A stretch of 64,000 nucleotides of DNA, from assembly GCF_001540865.1 (NCBI RefSeq), contig NC_033623.1:6945969-7009968 (forward strand). The letters run 5' to 3'. Of the stretch, positions 1-13,084 are shown piece after piece (position 1 is the first letter of the stretch; every line of letters begins with the position of its first letter). The notes below the pieces were generated by a model that ran no database searches, had not been told where the DNA came from, and was given only the letters and a program-made list of their open reading frames with translations. Both the position numbers and the translations under genes were made by a program. Source of the stretch: Ananas comosus (taxonomy: Eukaryota; Streptophyta; Magnoliopsida; Poales; Bromeliaceae).

Positions 1-1565
1 TACCAGGTTTGACTTTTCAATTCTATATAAAAATGAGTCATCCAATTTAGCTCGGGCTGACGGTTTAAACTCGCATTTGCTTCCGAGGCCGCTATCCAAA
101 GTCTAAGACTCAACCTTTGTCTAAACATTTTTCCCATTAAAGTCGTTATCTTCCCCAAATAAACGTTAATCCGACTAGAATAGATAGACTCAACACGATG
201 GGTATGTGGGGTAAATCTCAACATCTAGGATGTTGAGGAACTAGGTTGCCGACTATATTTGAACCAAATTTTTTTTTTTTTTTGGTCACAATTGGAATGA
301 GGGTGTAAAATAGGGGATTGCAAAAGGGAGAAAACGGGATTTAAAACCGCGGTTGCACGATTTCTCTCTCTCTCCGCTCGCGCGATCGCACTCTCTCTCT
401 CCACTCGCTCGCTCCGTCGCTCGATTTCTCTCTCTCCACTCGCTCGCTCGCTGGCTCTCTCTCTCCTCTCGAGCTCGCCCTCGCCCTCGTCCCACGCTCT
501 CTCTCACTCCCGTACCGCGCTCTCCCTCGCTCTCCTCAACACGAGACGATCTTTATCCCTCTTGCTCTCCTTCTCTTTCTTCGCGCTTCCACCTAAGACG
601 CTATTTTAACCTGCGTCGTTCATGCCTCCGCTGTTAGCTCGTACGCCGTTTTAACTTGCTGTACCAAATGGGGCTCGTGTTGCTAAGCATGTGACGGTGT
701 ATATATTGGTCCATACTCTACAAATTAAAAAAATCATTTAAATTTAAAAAATTAACACTACTTAATAAACTAATTAAAGTAGTAACTAAACTACATACTA
801 GATATACAATTATCTATTATATAAAAATCCCGCATCATCTTAGAAATCTACAGATTTAAAACTGTTTATCAAAGGGACGAGTGATAATAAGATTAAATCA
901 TAAGGTTGAGATATATTACAGAATGTCCACTCATTAAATAAATTTAAACAAAGCAACTCACTAATAAACCTAAATTATAAAAACTCTACCTACTTCTTTC
1001 TTTGTCACTCCAGTCCCTACATTTATATAGCCGTGGTCTTTAACCTTACTGAAAATAGTTAAAACTACGGCAAAACTTAAAGATATTCGTAATACGTGTT
1101 CTTTATCCTAAACGTCAACATTTCTCCAGTTGTTTTTACTGGCTACCGTTCCGATGTATACATTATTAGCGTACGAGAGCAGTACATTTGGTCACCGAAA
1201 GCTCTACCGAACTGTAATCTTTAGCAGATAGCAGTCGGATTTTATTTTCCACCTTCCGGGTGTCAGAATGACATGAAACTTTAAATCTAGTCTTACAAAA
1301 ATAATTCTGACATATTCTCCAGTTTTCATAATTTTCTGACTCTGTGCATTTTCTGTTAAAATATCAGCCCCGTTCTTTACAGAAAATTCTAAATTTTCTG
1401 TTTTCACTCTAATTTCCGCACAAGTCATTTTTGACTTATATTTTACTCCTCGGAATCCAATAAAAATTTTATTTTACACTATTTTTATTTACATCTATTT
1501 TTATATTAAAATTCCGGTATATTACATTGTGACTGTGCACCAGCTCTCCTACATCAGTATCTCAT
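1..1565. other. Intergenic DNA with CT-rich low-complexity block
   Basis: No coding region was recognised here. Positions 361 to about 560 are a C/T-rich block with repeated CTCGCTCG and CTCTCTCT units; open frames across it are low-complexity (Ser/Leu/Arg) and are not credible proteins. The remainder is AT-rich single-copy-looking sequence. Confidence 0.6.
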
Positions 1566-1945
1566 GTATCGACTCATGATCAACTTGCTGATGTGCTAAC
1601 AAAACCTCTCTCACAGCAGCAATTTTCTCTTCTTCGTTCCAAGATAGGTGTTCACAACGGTACACCTATCTTGCGGGGGCGTATAGGTGACAATCACTCT
1701 CCAGGATCAATTAACTCCAAGGATCGCTTTCCTTCATTAGACAAGCCAGCATAGATGTCTATAATTAGAGCTATAACATAAAGGAAGCTATTAGCATATT
1801 TCCTTATAACTGTGCTACAGAATAGGAAACTAAATTATTATTGTATTTCTTGATTATTTCCTTTGTAGACTAATTGAGCCTGTATTATATTGTGAATAGA
1901 AACAATTCTGCTGTGTGAGCTTCTTCCACAGTATTCTCCTTATAG
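1566..1945 (+). mobile_element. Remnant of a Ty1/copia retrotransposon 3' end
   Basis: From 1566 one frame reads VSTHDQLADVLTKPLSQQQF and continues to about 1686, the conserved C-terminus of copia RNase H (the ADxLTKPL motif). It is followed by a purine-rich stretch (TTGCGGGGGCGTAT) resembling a polypurine tract and then by AT-rich sequence that may be the start of a 3' LTR. No matching 5' part, integrase or reverse transcriptase lies upstream, so this is a truncated fossil. The right edge is approximate. Confidence 0.7.
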
Positions 1946-3680
1946 AGTAGATTCACCTTCAAAATGCGTTGAAAGAATAATTTTAAAAGATCGCGGATCA
2001 AAGTGAAACTTAATTAAAATTTTAAGGACCAGCGATGGTGCACTTTAGGCCTATTTTGGAATTGAGTCGCCCAAATTGCCAGCTCGTGCTTCGGAGGGCA
2101 ACAAAATCCGAGAGCCCCACCAATTTTCTTTCTTCTAATTCTATTAATTAATTAATGTTGGCAATAATCTGGTGATTTTAGGTATTGCAATCCCAAACTA
2201 GGATTTTTAGCTTAATTAGATGTGAATGCAGGGAGCGTATCGAGAAAGATTTGAATGAGCAGCAATATTAATTTGGTGCATGAGAACTTCTGTACGCATA
2301 AAATTCCCAACTCCGAACTACTAACTAATAACCAGTTCGGCCGGTGTTCGTAATTGTGGGTATCGTCCCGCAGATCGCATGTGCCCCGAACAGAAATCAA
2401 ATCACGATTTTGAGACATCGCTGAGGTGGATTCGAAAATATCAGGGATCTTCTAAAATTATATACGCACTACTTTTTACAGTACACATATATAGTAATTT
2501 TTCTCGTTTCTAATATGCAAAACAGCAGGTGAAAGATTGCGAATGCTAATGTTCAGAGGGAACCAGTGAGTAATCAAGGGTTAAAAGAGAGGGAGCTAGC
2601 TAGGAAGTCTAGCTACTATATATGTAACACAAAGAGGAGTCAAGCAATTAGGTTCTCTTTTGATTTGATGAATTGTACTATATATTGTCTCAATAATTGG
2701 AATTTGCTTATAAACGCACGACATCTTCTATCCCGTTATTTTCAACTCGGAGGCTCGGCCCCAGCAGTCTCAGCTAATAAGTGTCATTAATAATTTTGAA
2801 CTATATATCAGCCAACATAATTAAATTGTGGACCAAAATAACGTTCAAAAAGAAAAAAAAAATGAAAAAAAAATGAAAAAAAAATGAAGCAATTAATTAA
2901 GTCGAACAAATTAATCCTTTCGGATTAGAGAGCTAGTGAAGTTTTGTCTTTCATGAATGTTTCTTCCAACTACAAGAGCAGCTACAAATTAAATGCTAGG
3001 GTCAAAATTTTACTCTCTTTTCCATTTTGTTCGCTTTAATTTTCAAGAGAGCGGTACGCGCATAGATGGGTGGATGGTTTTTCATAAAGATTAACCGTGC
3101 GATCCATAGGGAGGCGCATGGGAGTTAGCTACTCAACTTTAATCTTTCTACCCCACTCATTTATGGATTTCACATGTATGGTTTGGAGCTTTTTCATGGG
3201 CTTCGAATCGCCTCCGACACCATCATAAATGGCAACAGTGGTTAGTGTGGCGTCGTCAATTTTTTAAGTGTTGGGTGAATTTAATTTCTTTCAAGTTAAT
3301 TATGGAGCTGAACTGGATTCTCCACCTTACTTTCTCAAACTATATATATAAACTTGTGCACCACCGATGTCTGCGCAGGAGTGGATTCTGCGTACCCGCG
3401 CGCAAGGTTAATTAAGACGCAAGGTTAATTAACTGAGAAATATTGCGAAAGAGAGGAATAGATATTTGTATATATATGGCAGTAGCAGCTTCTAAACTTT
3501 GATAATCTAAGGTGCATGGTGAAATTCAGAGGCCGCCTATATATGGGAGATCTTTGACAGGGGTCTCGCAGTAATTTCGGTGACTAAATAAAGTGGCATT
3601 GCCATGATATTGAACGATTACTGCTTTTATTAGAAAGTTACGGTGGCATATTTTGCAGTTGTTGAAGTGATTTTAACTGC
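1946..3680. other. Intergenic DNA, no gene seen
   Basis: AT-rich sequence with short homopolymer runs (for example GAAAAAAAAATG repeats near 2855-2890). No open frame here has recognisable domain content. Confidence 0.5.
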
Positions 3681-3684
3681 ACGC

Positions 3685-4044
3685 GTGTGTGTGTGTGTGT
3701 ATATAGTGAGGCTACTATTTTTCCGGAAGCACGGAGCCTTTCGTGCTTTCAGGTTGTTTTTGATGTTGCGACTTTCGAATCGTCGATTTGCTCCGTTAAA
3801 CTTGATCTATAGTATTTGAAGTACCTAGAAAATAAATTTTGCAATTTTTTGATATCATTTGCCTAGTGAACTACGGGGCTCAAAATCAACGGCTGAAAAT
3901 AAAAATCTTACAAAACGTGATAATATGATATTAAAATTTTAGATCAAAGTTATTAATCTTATTTTATATAGTATAAAAAATTTTCTATCAAANATATAGA
4001 GATATATATATATATATATATATATCTCTCTCTCTCTCTCTCTC
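3685..4044 (+). mobile_element. Truncated copy of the long inverted-repeat MITE family
   Basis: The segment reads GGAAGCACGGAG, then ACTTTCGAATCGTCGATT, then AAATCAACGGCTGAAAATAA, in the same order as the left half of the element at about 52761-53306. It ends near the single ambiguous base (n) at 3993 in a (TA)n(TC)n tract. The right inverted-repeat arm is missing, so this is a half element. It is preceded by a (GT)n run at about 3685-3700. Confidence 0.6.

Positions 4045-4608
<564 letters not shown>

Positions 4609-4661
<53 letters not shown>
4609..4661 (+). repeat. (GA)n microsatellite
   Basis: About 26 GA units followed by a short G run. It ends the second copy of the duplicated block and is the reverse complement of the CT array upstream. 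Confidence 0.95.
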
Positions 4662-4666
<5 letters not shown>

Positions 4667-6239
4667 AAGCTTGACCTTTTCTAGCTAGCTACTTATTCAT
4701 GTACGTACACCATATCGAAAAATGAGAACCGAAAAGCTAGAAGAGATATATAACAAAATCAATCACTCCGCTAAAATTTGTAAAGTAGCCAAGGCATTAC
4801 ACACGATTCGTTCATCCTTGCTTGCATGGAAAGAAGAGTGCCAATAAAGTGAGTTGGCTGGTCGGGGCTAGCTCCGTATAATTAATTTTTATTTACAGCT
4901 ACTCCTTCTTAATTTAGTTGCGCTATATATGTTCTAATAGAATGTGAAACAGCGACCTTGGACAGCTCATAACTGCCATTTTAATTCCATCAAGGTAGAA
5001 CGTTATTGCGCATTATCCATCAGCAAAACTTTTGTTGGGGCGTGTTTGGGTAAAATCGAGATTATCGTTAAACATAATTTAACATATTTGAACTTTTTAA
5101 AAAATAAATTTTGTGAATTTGAAAAGTTATTTTCTAGGAAATTAACTCGTCAAAAAAGAACTATTAAAATTGAACAGTCTTCTCAAAATAGGGGATAGGA
5201 ATTACAAATTTACGATAGGAATTATAGATTAATTTGTTCTACAAAACTACAAGAACTTTTTATAAAAATTCAACAATAGAATTATTTACACCGTTAAACT
5301 AGAGAACACCCCACTGTTTGAATTATCACTTCTTAAGGCCGCTTGATCACCAGTTAAATAAGATCAAAAAAAAAAAAGTACTGGAAAGTTCAAATGCCCT
5401 AATAATATTTAATAATGTCGACTGTCGAATCGGATCGATGCTCACTTATTAAGAGATTCAAATGCTAGATCTAGATCATTTTAGTGGTGTCCAACGTACG
5501 TTCAATCGAATGCTTAAGCCGTAAAAATAACTCTATAGCACTAAGAACTTAGTGCTATTAGTAGCATCTAAAATGGTTTTATAGTACTGAGAACTTAGTG
5601 TTGTTAACGACAGTACAATCTAATTAGCTCCACCTAAAGGTGTGAAGTATGGAGTATAGTTAGGTACGAAAAGCACCTAATTCACAAAAATATATCGTCG
5701 AGCAGTCAAAGTCTGAATTTAATTTTTCGAATATGTTTTATTACGATATTAGAAAATCCTGCATACCAACCGATGTAAATATCAATCAATGCATTTTATT
5801 ATACTATTGTTTCTTTAGAACTATTAGGTATTAGAATTTCAGAAATTACAAATCTGTTATAACATGTTGCAAGTCACGTGCATGTAATTAAAATAATTTT
5901 TATTAATCATGAAGAATTTGAAACAATGCATGAGCTGTATATATGGATATGCACCTCAAGCATGAGTCCGCTATAATTATGCTGTTCCTTAATACTAAAG
6001 TACACGAATTTAAGGGCACCTTACTTAGTGCATAGGCTCTGTGATAGCGAAAGAAAGCTAGCAACTACCTCGAAGGTGCATCCCACTGGAAAATTAGCAC
6101 TCCTTGAGGAGGCAAACGACTAACAAACTAGCTAACTCATCTGCGTGTGGAGTTATTTCTGTGGTCCTCGATCGCCCCTTCCAAACCACCACCCACACAC
6201 ACACACACACACCCTCTTAAATTGAGCCCAGCAGAGTGC
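4662..6239. other. Upstream region of the GDSL gene with degraded MITE-like pieces
   Basis: No gene was recognised. Around 5240-5300 the string TTTACACCGTTAAACTAG and its flanks resemble the middle of the element at 51922-52459, suggesting a degraded relative. Around 5530-5620 two ACTTAGTG-type repeats resemble the short element at 52506-52730. A (CA)n run lies at about 6192-6212, just upstream of the TATA box. Confidence 0.45.
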
Positions 6240-6247
6240 TATATAAA
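6240..6247 (+). promoter_or_regulatory. TATA box of the GDSL gene
   Basis: TATATAAA lies 120 bases upstream of the chosen ATG at 6368, a normal plant core-promoter spacing that implies a 5' leader of roughly 90 bases. A CA repeat sits immediately upstream. Confidence 0.7.
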
Positions 6248-6367
6248 TCCACCACCTCCTCTGGCCCTTCATGTGAATATATACAGAGCCGGCTCTTCTA
6301 CTAGCTAGTATATATTACGATCCCTCTTCTACTTCCATTTGATTGATTGCGCATTTTCACATTGACG

Positions 6368-9300
6368 ATGCACCCCTCTCTCCTCCTCCTCCTCCTCCTC
6401 TGCTCTCTTGTTTGTTTCTTAGCTTTAGGGACCCTCTGCGCAGTCTCCGATGCGCGCGCCTTCTTTATCTTCGGCGATTCCCTCGTCGACAACGGCAACA
6501 ACAACTACTTGGCTACCACGGCGCGCGCCGATGCCCCGCCTTATGGGATTGACTACCCTACCCACCGGCCGACGGGCCGATTCTCCAATGGGCTTAACAT
6601 CCCTGACATTATCAGTTAACCGCATGCATAAAGAGCCACGATGAGATTAATTTTGTACATATTTAGTTCCTATCTTTTTTTCTTTTTTTTTTTTTCACTC
6701 ACATTGCGGTGCAATTATATATCTCAGGCGAGTATCTGGGAGCCGAATCCACATTGCCTTACTTGAGCCCTGAGCTTCAAGGCGAAAAACTACTCGTCGG
6801 TGCGAATTTCGCTTCGGCAGGGATCGGAATCCTCAACGACACCGGAATTCAATTTGTACGGACGCTACAAATTTATTCCATTCCATTTTAGATGTACTTA
6901 AAATTCTTTTCATAAATCGACGACGCGTTCTAATCTGGATATATGTCGTGTGCGTGTGCGCATACATATGCAGGTAAACATAATTAGGATTAGCAGGCAA
7001 CTGCTATACTTCGAGGAGTACCAGGAGCGGGTGAGTGCTCTCCTAGGTGAGGACCAGGCGAAGAAGCTAGTGAACCAGGCTCTCGTTCTCATCACTCTCG
7101 GGGGTAATGACTTTGTTAACAACTACTACTTGGTCCCCTACTCCGTGAGATCTCGTGAATTTGCGCTCCCGGACTATGTCCAGTTTATAATATTCGAGTA
7201 CAAAAAAATTCTCACGGTACGTTCACTTACTGGTACAAGTATAATTTTCCAGCATTTGAAGTCGGTCGGTCGTACGTGTTACCCTCCCTGTCTAGTTTCA
7301 AGTTTGATCGATCTTACTTAGTAGATTCAATCAACTCATCTGAAAAGAAGAATTAAATTAAATTATATATATATAAATGACTAGATTTGGCATAACTAAT
7401 TGGCCCATCTACATACATTAATTACTACTACAATATTGGTCAAACACAGTGCAAATCCATCCCCCTGGAGTGTGCTGTGCTGTGCTGGTCCAATTTTGCG
7501 TGAATTATACACGTATAGCTAGTTACTATGCCATTCGGAGTAATAGAACACTTAGAAGAGCCACATTCTCACTTTTAATGCAGAAGATTTTACAATTAAA
7601 TTTTCTCGACAAAACAATAAACCTTAATGTGCAAACTTAAGAAATCATGCACAGCGTCATGGGGTCTTTATATAATTTTCCGCTAATTGAAGCAGCTTGA
7701 TTTTAAATAAAGTAGTAATTAACTTATTACTATCCAAAATACAACGTAAAGAACAAATTCTCAAAGTTCCATCCGAGGAAGAATTTATACGGCGTTGCTC
7801 AAGAATTGATGTGACTCCTCCATCTGCGAAACATAATCCCGATAAGTTAGCAGAGTAGCGTATGCGCCGCAGGTGAAATTAGTCCTTTAATTAATTAATT
7901 AAATCACCTTCCCTGCATGCACGCTTATGATCTCCCCTCAATACTCCGGGCCAATAACAGTGCCGAGAATATATAAAGGCGCAAAGCCGGTCTGCTGCAA
8001 TCGACGTATACTTTGTTAGTTGGACGCGGTCAGCTAAACCGTCCTTTCCATTCTCTGGCACAAAAATTTATTGGCTAGGCGGTGAAATTTGCCCTCTTGC
8101 AAAATATACGGTAATAACTCACATGCCCACAAGAGGTCCATGACATTGACATTGTATACTACTGCTTCCATGCACGCACTTTATTGCTGCTATTCTTCTG
8201 ACCGAAAATAACAGCTGCACACAAGTTTATCCGGAAGATTGCTGTGAATGAGTTAGTTATAGCAACAGTGCTAATGCCATGGAACTGCCTAGTCATTAAT
8301 TATTGACTATCAAAATTATTTTATTAGACAATCAAGTAAATATGATTTAGGATATTTGAGTTCTATAGAAAATAAATTGAGTGAGTTTTCTACTTCATAT
8401 ATATATATATATATATATATATTAATTGAAACATTTTAGAATTAACAAAGACTTTTTTGCTTTAACAATGTAGAAGAGTCTAGTTTAATTGGATTTTCGC
8501 TACGAAATTCTTCCAACTATTTTGATCAAGATCAACATGCTCGGCCTCAATAAACTTGAACAATTCTATCCTCTTTTTCACAAGATTATTCGGTTTGAGC
8601 CTTTAATTTTGTGCCCGCTTGATGTGTTAGAAAATAATATTCAAAAATCACAAAATTTGGTTCGAGAAGACCTAAATTATGTTTAACGGTCTCCGTTGTT
8701 GATTCCGAATCCCTACAATAAAAAAAGAGTTCATATCAAAATGCTCCCATGCAATTAAAATGTTAGGGCTAGTTTGGATTTGTGTCACCCAACGTATCCG
8801 CTTTTATACTCCGTACGGTCTAACAAATTTAAAGGTAAAATTGAGGTGAGAATTGCAGCCGGGAAGATTGAAAGGTCTTTAATTGAGTTGTACCGGGAAA
8901 CACAATCCTAAACCAGGCATTGAGCTGTTCGAGCAACTGCCATAGACACAATAAAAATAAAAATAAAAAGAAAAAATAAAAATAAAAAAAAGTTTTACAG
9001 CCCTTGCTAGTACGTAGTAATCTTGACAATAAATAAGAAGTTTCTTTCCCTTCCCCTGCAGTTGTCCTTCAAAAGAAGGGTATCGCATGTAGTAATTACT
9101 AAATTTGGTTGCTGGAAATTTACTGTAGAGTTTGATGGCAACCACCACTGATCAGGCATGCAATAAATATATATAAATATATATATATATATAGGAGGGC
9201 AAACAGTAAATACAAATGGGTAGATTTGGTTATTAATCTCCCCTGGGTGCAGAGTGGTCCAGAGCAACATTATGAAGAATTAAATTAGCAGAACTAATAA

Positions 9301-9571
9301 CGGAAAAGAAACAGCTAGACATTACCGAGCAGTACAGTGTATCTTTGGCCTAAGGACACTCTTATTATAGCAACATCTCTTCACATGCATATATGGGCCA
9401 CCCAATTTCAAAGAGTATAGTGCTTGAACAGTTTCTGCACATTTGCAATATGCATGCTCTCCCGTCCTATATACATACGAATGTGAAATGGCAGCGCGCC
9501 CTTCTATTAATCTAATTACGTGCCCCAGGAAAAGGAGAAGGTCATTTTATAGGAAAAGACGGAGCAGTAAA

Positions 9572-9619
<48 letters not shown>

Positions 9620-12085
9620 TAGTTTAGGGACTTGAATGCTCAAGTGAGAATATAATGGAGTTTGGTAATTGGTTTTACGTATAAAAGAGGCTTAAAATGC
9701 ATTTAGATTTTAGGCTGAAAATTAAGGAGCTGTCCAAATATTTGGCATGATTTAAAATAAAATATATTACCAGAGAAAACAGCAATTTGGGGAGAAAAAA
9801 GTGTTCTTTTTTTAATTTTTTAGAATTTCGTTAAGTGAAAAGCCAAGAGCCAAGATTGAAATCATGTGCTTCTTTGCAAATATATTAGACAAGGTTGACT
9901 CTTAAAGGGGCCTTTTAATTAGTTAGTTTGGCAAATTAAACCGAGTACCGATTGACTTAAATTCCTTTTTATTTTTATTTTTTCTTTTTTTCTGTCTAAA
10001 ATATCTGTTTTCCCACTTCCTTCTTTTTGTTTCTTTTTTTTCTTTTCTCCCCAAAAACTGTTATTAATTGAAAGTACGACGTTTCTTCTATCTATTCGCT
10101 CAAATACGAGAGACTCCACCTTTGCATGCCTCGGAATTTTCAGAGGCTCTACGATTTGGGCGCGCGGCGAGTCATCGTCACCGGGACAGGGCCGCTCGGG
10201 TGCGTGCCGGCGGAGCTGGCGCTTAGAAGCCGGGACGGCAGCTGCGCTGCGGAGCTGATGAAAGCTGCAGATCTGTTCAATCCCCAGCTGGTGCACATCG
10301 TAAGGGACCTCAACAGCCAGATCGGATCTGACGTCTTCACCGTCGCCAATGCCCAGCGGATGCACTTTGACTACATTTCCAATCCACAGGCCTACGGTAA
10401 CTGCATTAAACTACTTCTTCAGCAAATTTTTATCGCCTTAAATGATGGAGAACCCCCCGGCAGACATTACCGATTTCACATCGTCCCAGCTGACTGACTA
10501 TACATATATATAACATAATAGTTCTCCAATCCATATAGAAACAAACTCCTTAGCATATTAAGTGTGTTGCACTATATATGTACAAAAATATCGCTCATTA
10601 GCAGCATAATACATCCACGTCAAATGATTCGATGGTATTCTGTTGCTAACGACTAGCGACAAATATTACGTTCGTGCCTCTGTAAAATCATTTATTTTCT
10701 TTCTCTCTAAAAGAAAGAAAAAGAAAAAGAAAAAAAAGTCATCTATTTGCATACTTTATATAACTCATACTTTATAACAATCTGAATTTTTATACATCGG
10801 CCCTGTCACAACAAATTAAACCTTTTAAAAAAGTTTCCACCGATCTGACCCTTGTGATAATAACTTGTAGTTTAGGAGATATATATATTGCCGAGAAAAT
10901 TTTATGTATGTGCATCCGTAAATTATATATTTGCTTTCTCTCTCTCTCACAACAAATTAAACCTTTTAAAAAAGTTTCCACCGATCTGACCCTTGTGATA
11001 ATAACTTGTAGTTTAGGAGATATAAGAATTGCCGAGAAAATTTTATGTATGTGCATCCGTAAATTATATATTTGCTTTCTCTCTCTCTCAAAAAAAAAAA
11101 AAGGGTTAAAATACATAAAAATTATCTGAACTATTGATCATTTTTAGTTGTCTACCCGATCTTGCAAAAGTTTGATTTTTACTGATTTAGTTAGAATATG
11201 AAATTTCATGCAATTCTCAAAACTATAAACTCATTATAATAAGTAATAATTAGCTTAAATTTTGAAGTCAAAATATCATTGACTGATTTAAATTAAATAA
11301 ATTAAAATGTCGCATGGTAAAATCAAAATTTTAAAAGGTCGGATAGCCAACTCAAAATGATGCATAGTTAAGAACTTTAGATAAATTTTGTACGTTTTTA
11401 CCAAAACATATAGATCATCTATTTGCACCGGTACCTTTTTGAACAAAAATCTGAACTTTTCGGCGCGAAATTTAACCTATAAAAAAGTTTCCACCTTTGT
11501 AAACTTAGCTCGAAATGTGAAGCAATTAAATTTCAAATTTAAAATTTCGGATGCCAACTATCAAGTCTTTTTCGACTTGCGCTAGAGATGGTCGGCACCT
11601 TTCAAAATTCTTGTACTCTAAAAATCAACATTTTGCTAATTGGAGGACTCCACAACTTAAAGCTGAGGAGAGTTTCTTATAAGAAACTACGCTTCGAAGA
11701 GATAAAAAAATGAAAATTCAAATTTAAATTTAAAGGGTAAGAAATGGAAATAGATGACTCTGCAGCGGCTCTATGTGAAAACCCACTCATAACAATTAGG
11801 TGATGAGCATTTTTTTTTATTTTTTTTATTTTTATTTTTTTTCCTGCAGGTTTTGTCACTGCAAAGGTTGCATGTTGTGGTCAGGGGCCTTACAACGGTC
11901 TCGGGCTCTGCACTCCAGCGTCAAACCTCTGCCCCAACCGTGATATTTACGCATTCTGGGATCCGTTTCATCCAACCGAGCGAGCGAACCGGATCATCGT
12001 GGGCCAGATCATGAACGGCTCGCCCGATTACATGCACCCGATGAACCTGAGCACTATTTTAGCAATGGATAACGCAAAGGCTTAG
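6368..12085 (+). CDS. GDSL esterase/lipase (cutin synthase/LTL1-like), five exons
   Basis: Exons are 6368-6614, 6728-6855, 6974-7216, 10144-10396 and 11850-12085; all introns are GT-AG and the frames join to 368 codons plus stop, the usual family length. Residues 1-29 are a Leu-rich signal peptide, so the product should be secreted. Block I is [15 protein letters not shown] with nucleophile Ser38; block II Gly107 lies in GANFAS; block III is GGND at 168-171; block V is [10 protein letters not shown] with Asp328 and His331. All SGNH catalytic and oxyanion residues are therefore present. The C-terminal [19 protein letters not shown] matches the Arabidopsis At5g33370/LTL1 group, whose members include cutin-forming acyltransferases and lipases that act on acyl esters at the cell surface; that role is inferred from family. 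The ATG at 6368 is chosen because it opens directly into the signal peptide. Intron 3 is unusually long (2.9 kb). Confidence 0.93.
7217..10143 (+). other. Long intron 3 of the GDSL gene
   Basis: A 2927-bp intron (GTACGT...TTTTCAG) with no recognised gene inside. It contains TA microsatellites at about 8398-8420 and 9170-9194, a TA/GA tract at about 9572-9617, and an AT-rich region near 8320-8720 with faint similarity to the long inverted-repeat MITE family. Short open frames inside have no domain content. Confidence 0.7.
10397..11849 (+). other. Intron 4 of the GDSL gene
   Basis: A 1453-bp GT-AG intron carrying a 141-bp tandem duplication, a poly-A run near 11090, and a T-rich tract immediately before the 3' splice site CTGCAG. 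Confidence 0.8.
10806..11087 (+). repeat. Two tandem copies of a 141-bp unit inside intron 4
   Basis: Copy 1 is 10806-10946 and copy 2 is 10947-11087. Both begin TCACAACAAATTAAACC and end in a CTCTCTCTC run; only a few substitutions separate them (for example GATATATATATTG against GATATAAGAATTG). Near-identity indicates a recent duplication. A degenerate third relative (AAAAAAGTTTCCACC) occurs at about 11482-11496. Confidence 0.9.
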
Positions 12086-13084
12086 CCATTTTGAGGCAGT
12101 AGTTTTTTTCTCTGTGCGCACAAACTAGGTGGTGTCCTTATTGTTTCCTGAGACTAGTGTTATAGTGTGCTGCTAAGGTATCCCACAAGTGAACACTTTT
12201 GAGGAACTGTTGCTTCATAGTACCAAATGATGGTCATAAGACACACTTGTTTTTTATGAAATCAATCTGAAGACAACTAATTCGTTCGGTGTTAGTGTCA
12301 GAACTTGGAAAGTTACAGCTAACGGAACACTTGCTGACCTTGCATATGGTTGGCCGGTTTGGATTCTGCCTTTGGTAGCTGCTAATGAAAGCACCCGTGT
12401 ATTTTTTTTTTTTGAGAGATAGGTAGCACCCGTATATTATACGCGGCATGGTGGTTCTATAGAAGTAAATAATAATGAGTATTCCGAATAGTTTTGGAAA
12501 ATAAAAAAAAATAGAAAGAAAAGAAAGACTAGTAAAGAAAGAAAAAGAAGAAGAAGAAGAGTACTAAATAGAAACCCAATAAGAGTAGGAATAATTAGAG
12601 ATAAACTGATCAACTAAGAGAAGTAGAACGAGTTTCAAAATACAAGGCAAAATTTTATGACAATATATTTTGAAAACAAAATTAAATGATCGATTGACTT
12701 TTAATTAAAATTATACTTAGCGAAAAGTTCAATAGATTGAACAGCAGAGCCAGCAACAGTAGAAACGAAAGTAGAATAAATGAAATTGAAGAAGGAACTA
12801 ATGCATAAGAAGAAATAGGTGCAACGGCGGCAGAACAGTAAATAAAAATAAAATACCAAATAGTATCAAAGGTAGTTTTTACTAGTAAATTAGTTTAGAT
12901 ACGAAGCATTGCCCTAGTTGCTAACTTTGAAGGAATAATAAACTGCAAGAGCTGCTAATTGGGCATCAGATTTGCACTACTATTTAAGCTGTTGTGCGCT
13001 TTTTCATTTAGACAGCAAATTTATTGTACACCATAAGAAATAGATCTCTTAGCTAGTGTCGATTTGATGCTGTTGCGTGCCGAA
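12086..13084. other. 3' flank of the GDSL gene
   Basis: This contains the presumed 3' UTR just after the stop codon and then AT-rich, A/G-rich sequence (for example 12490-12560). No clear AATAAA polyadenylation signal was seen close to the stop, and no other gene was recognised. Confidence 0.5.

Noticed and set aside
286..637. Overlapping Arg/Ser-rich open frames
   Set aside because: Low-complexity C/T-rich DNA, no start context, no homology signal.
6343..6367. Earlier non-ATG start of the GDSL frame (at 6347)
   Set aside because: The codon there is TTG; the ATG at 6368 directly precedes the signal peptide.
8489..8686. 65-codon frame in GDSL intron 3
   Set aside because: No domain content, lies in AT-rich intron, and part resembles degraded MITE sequence.
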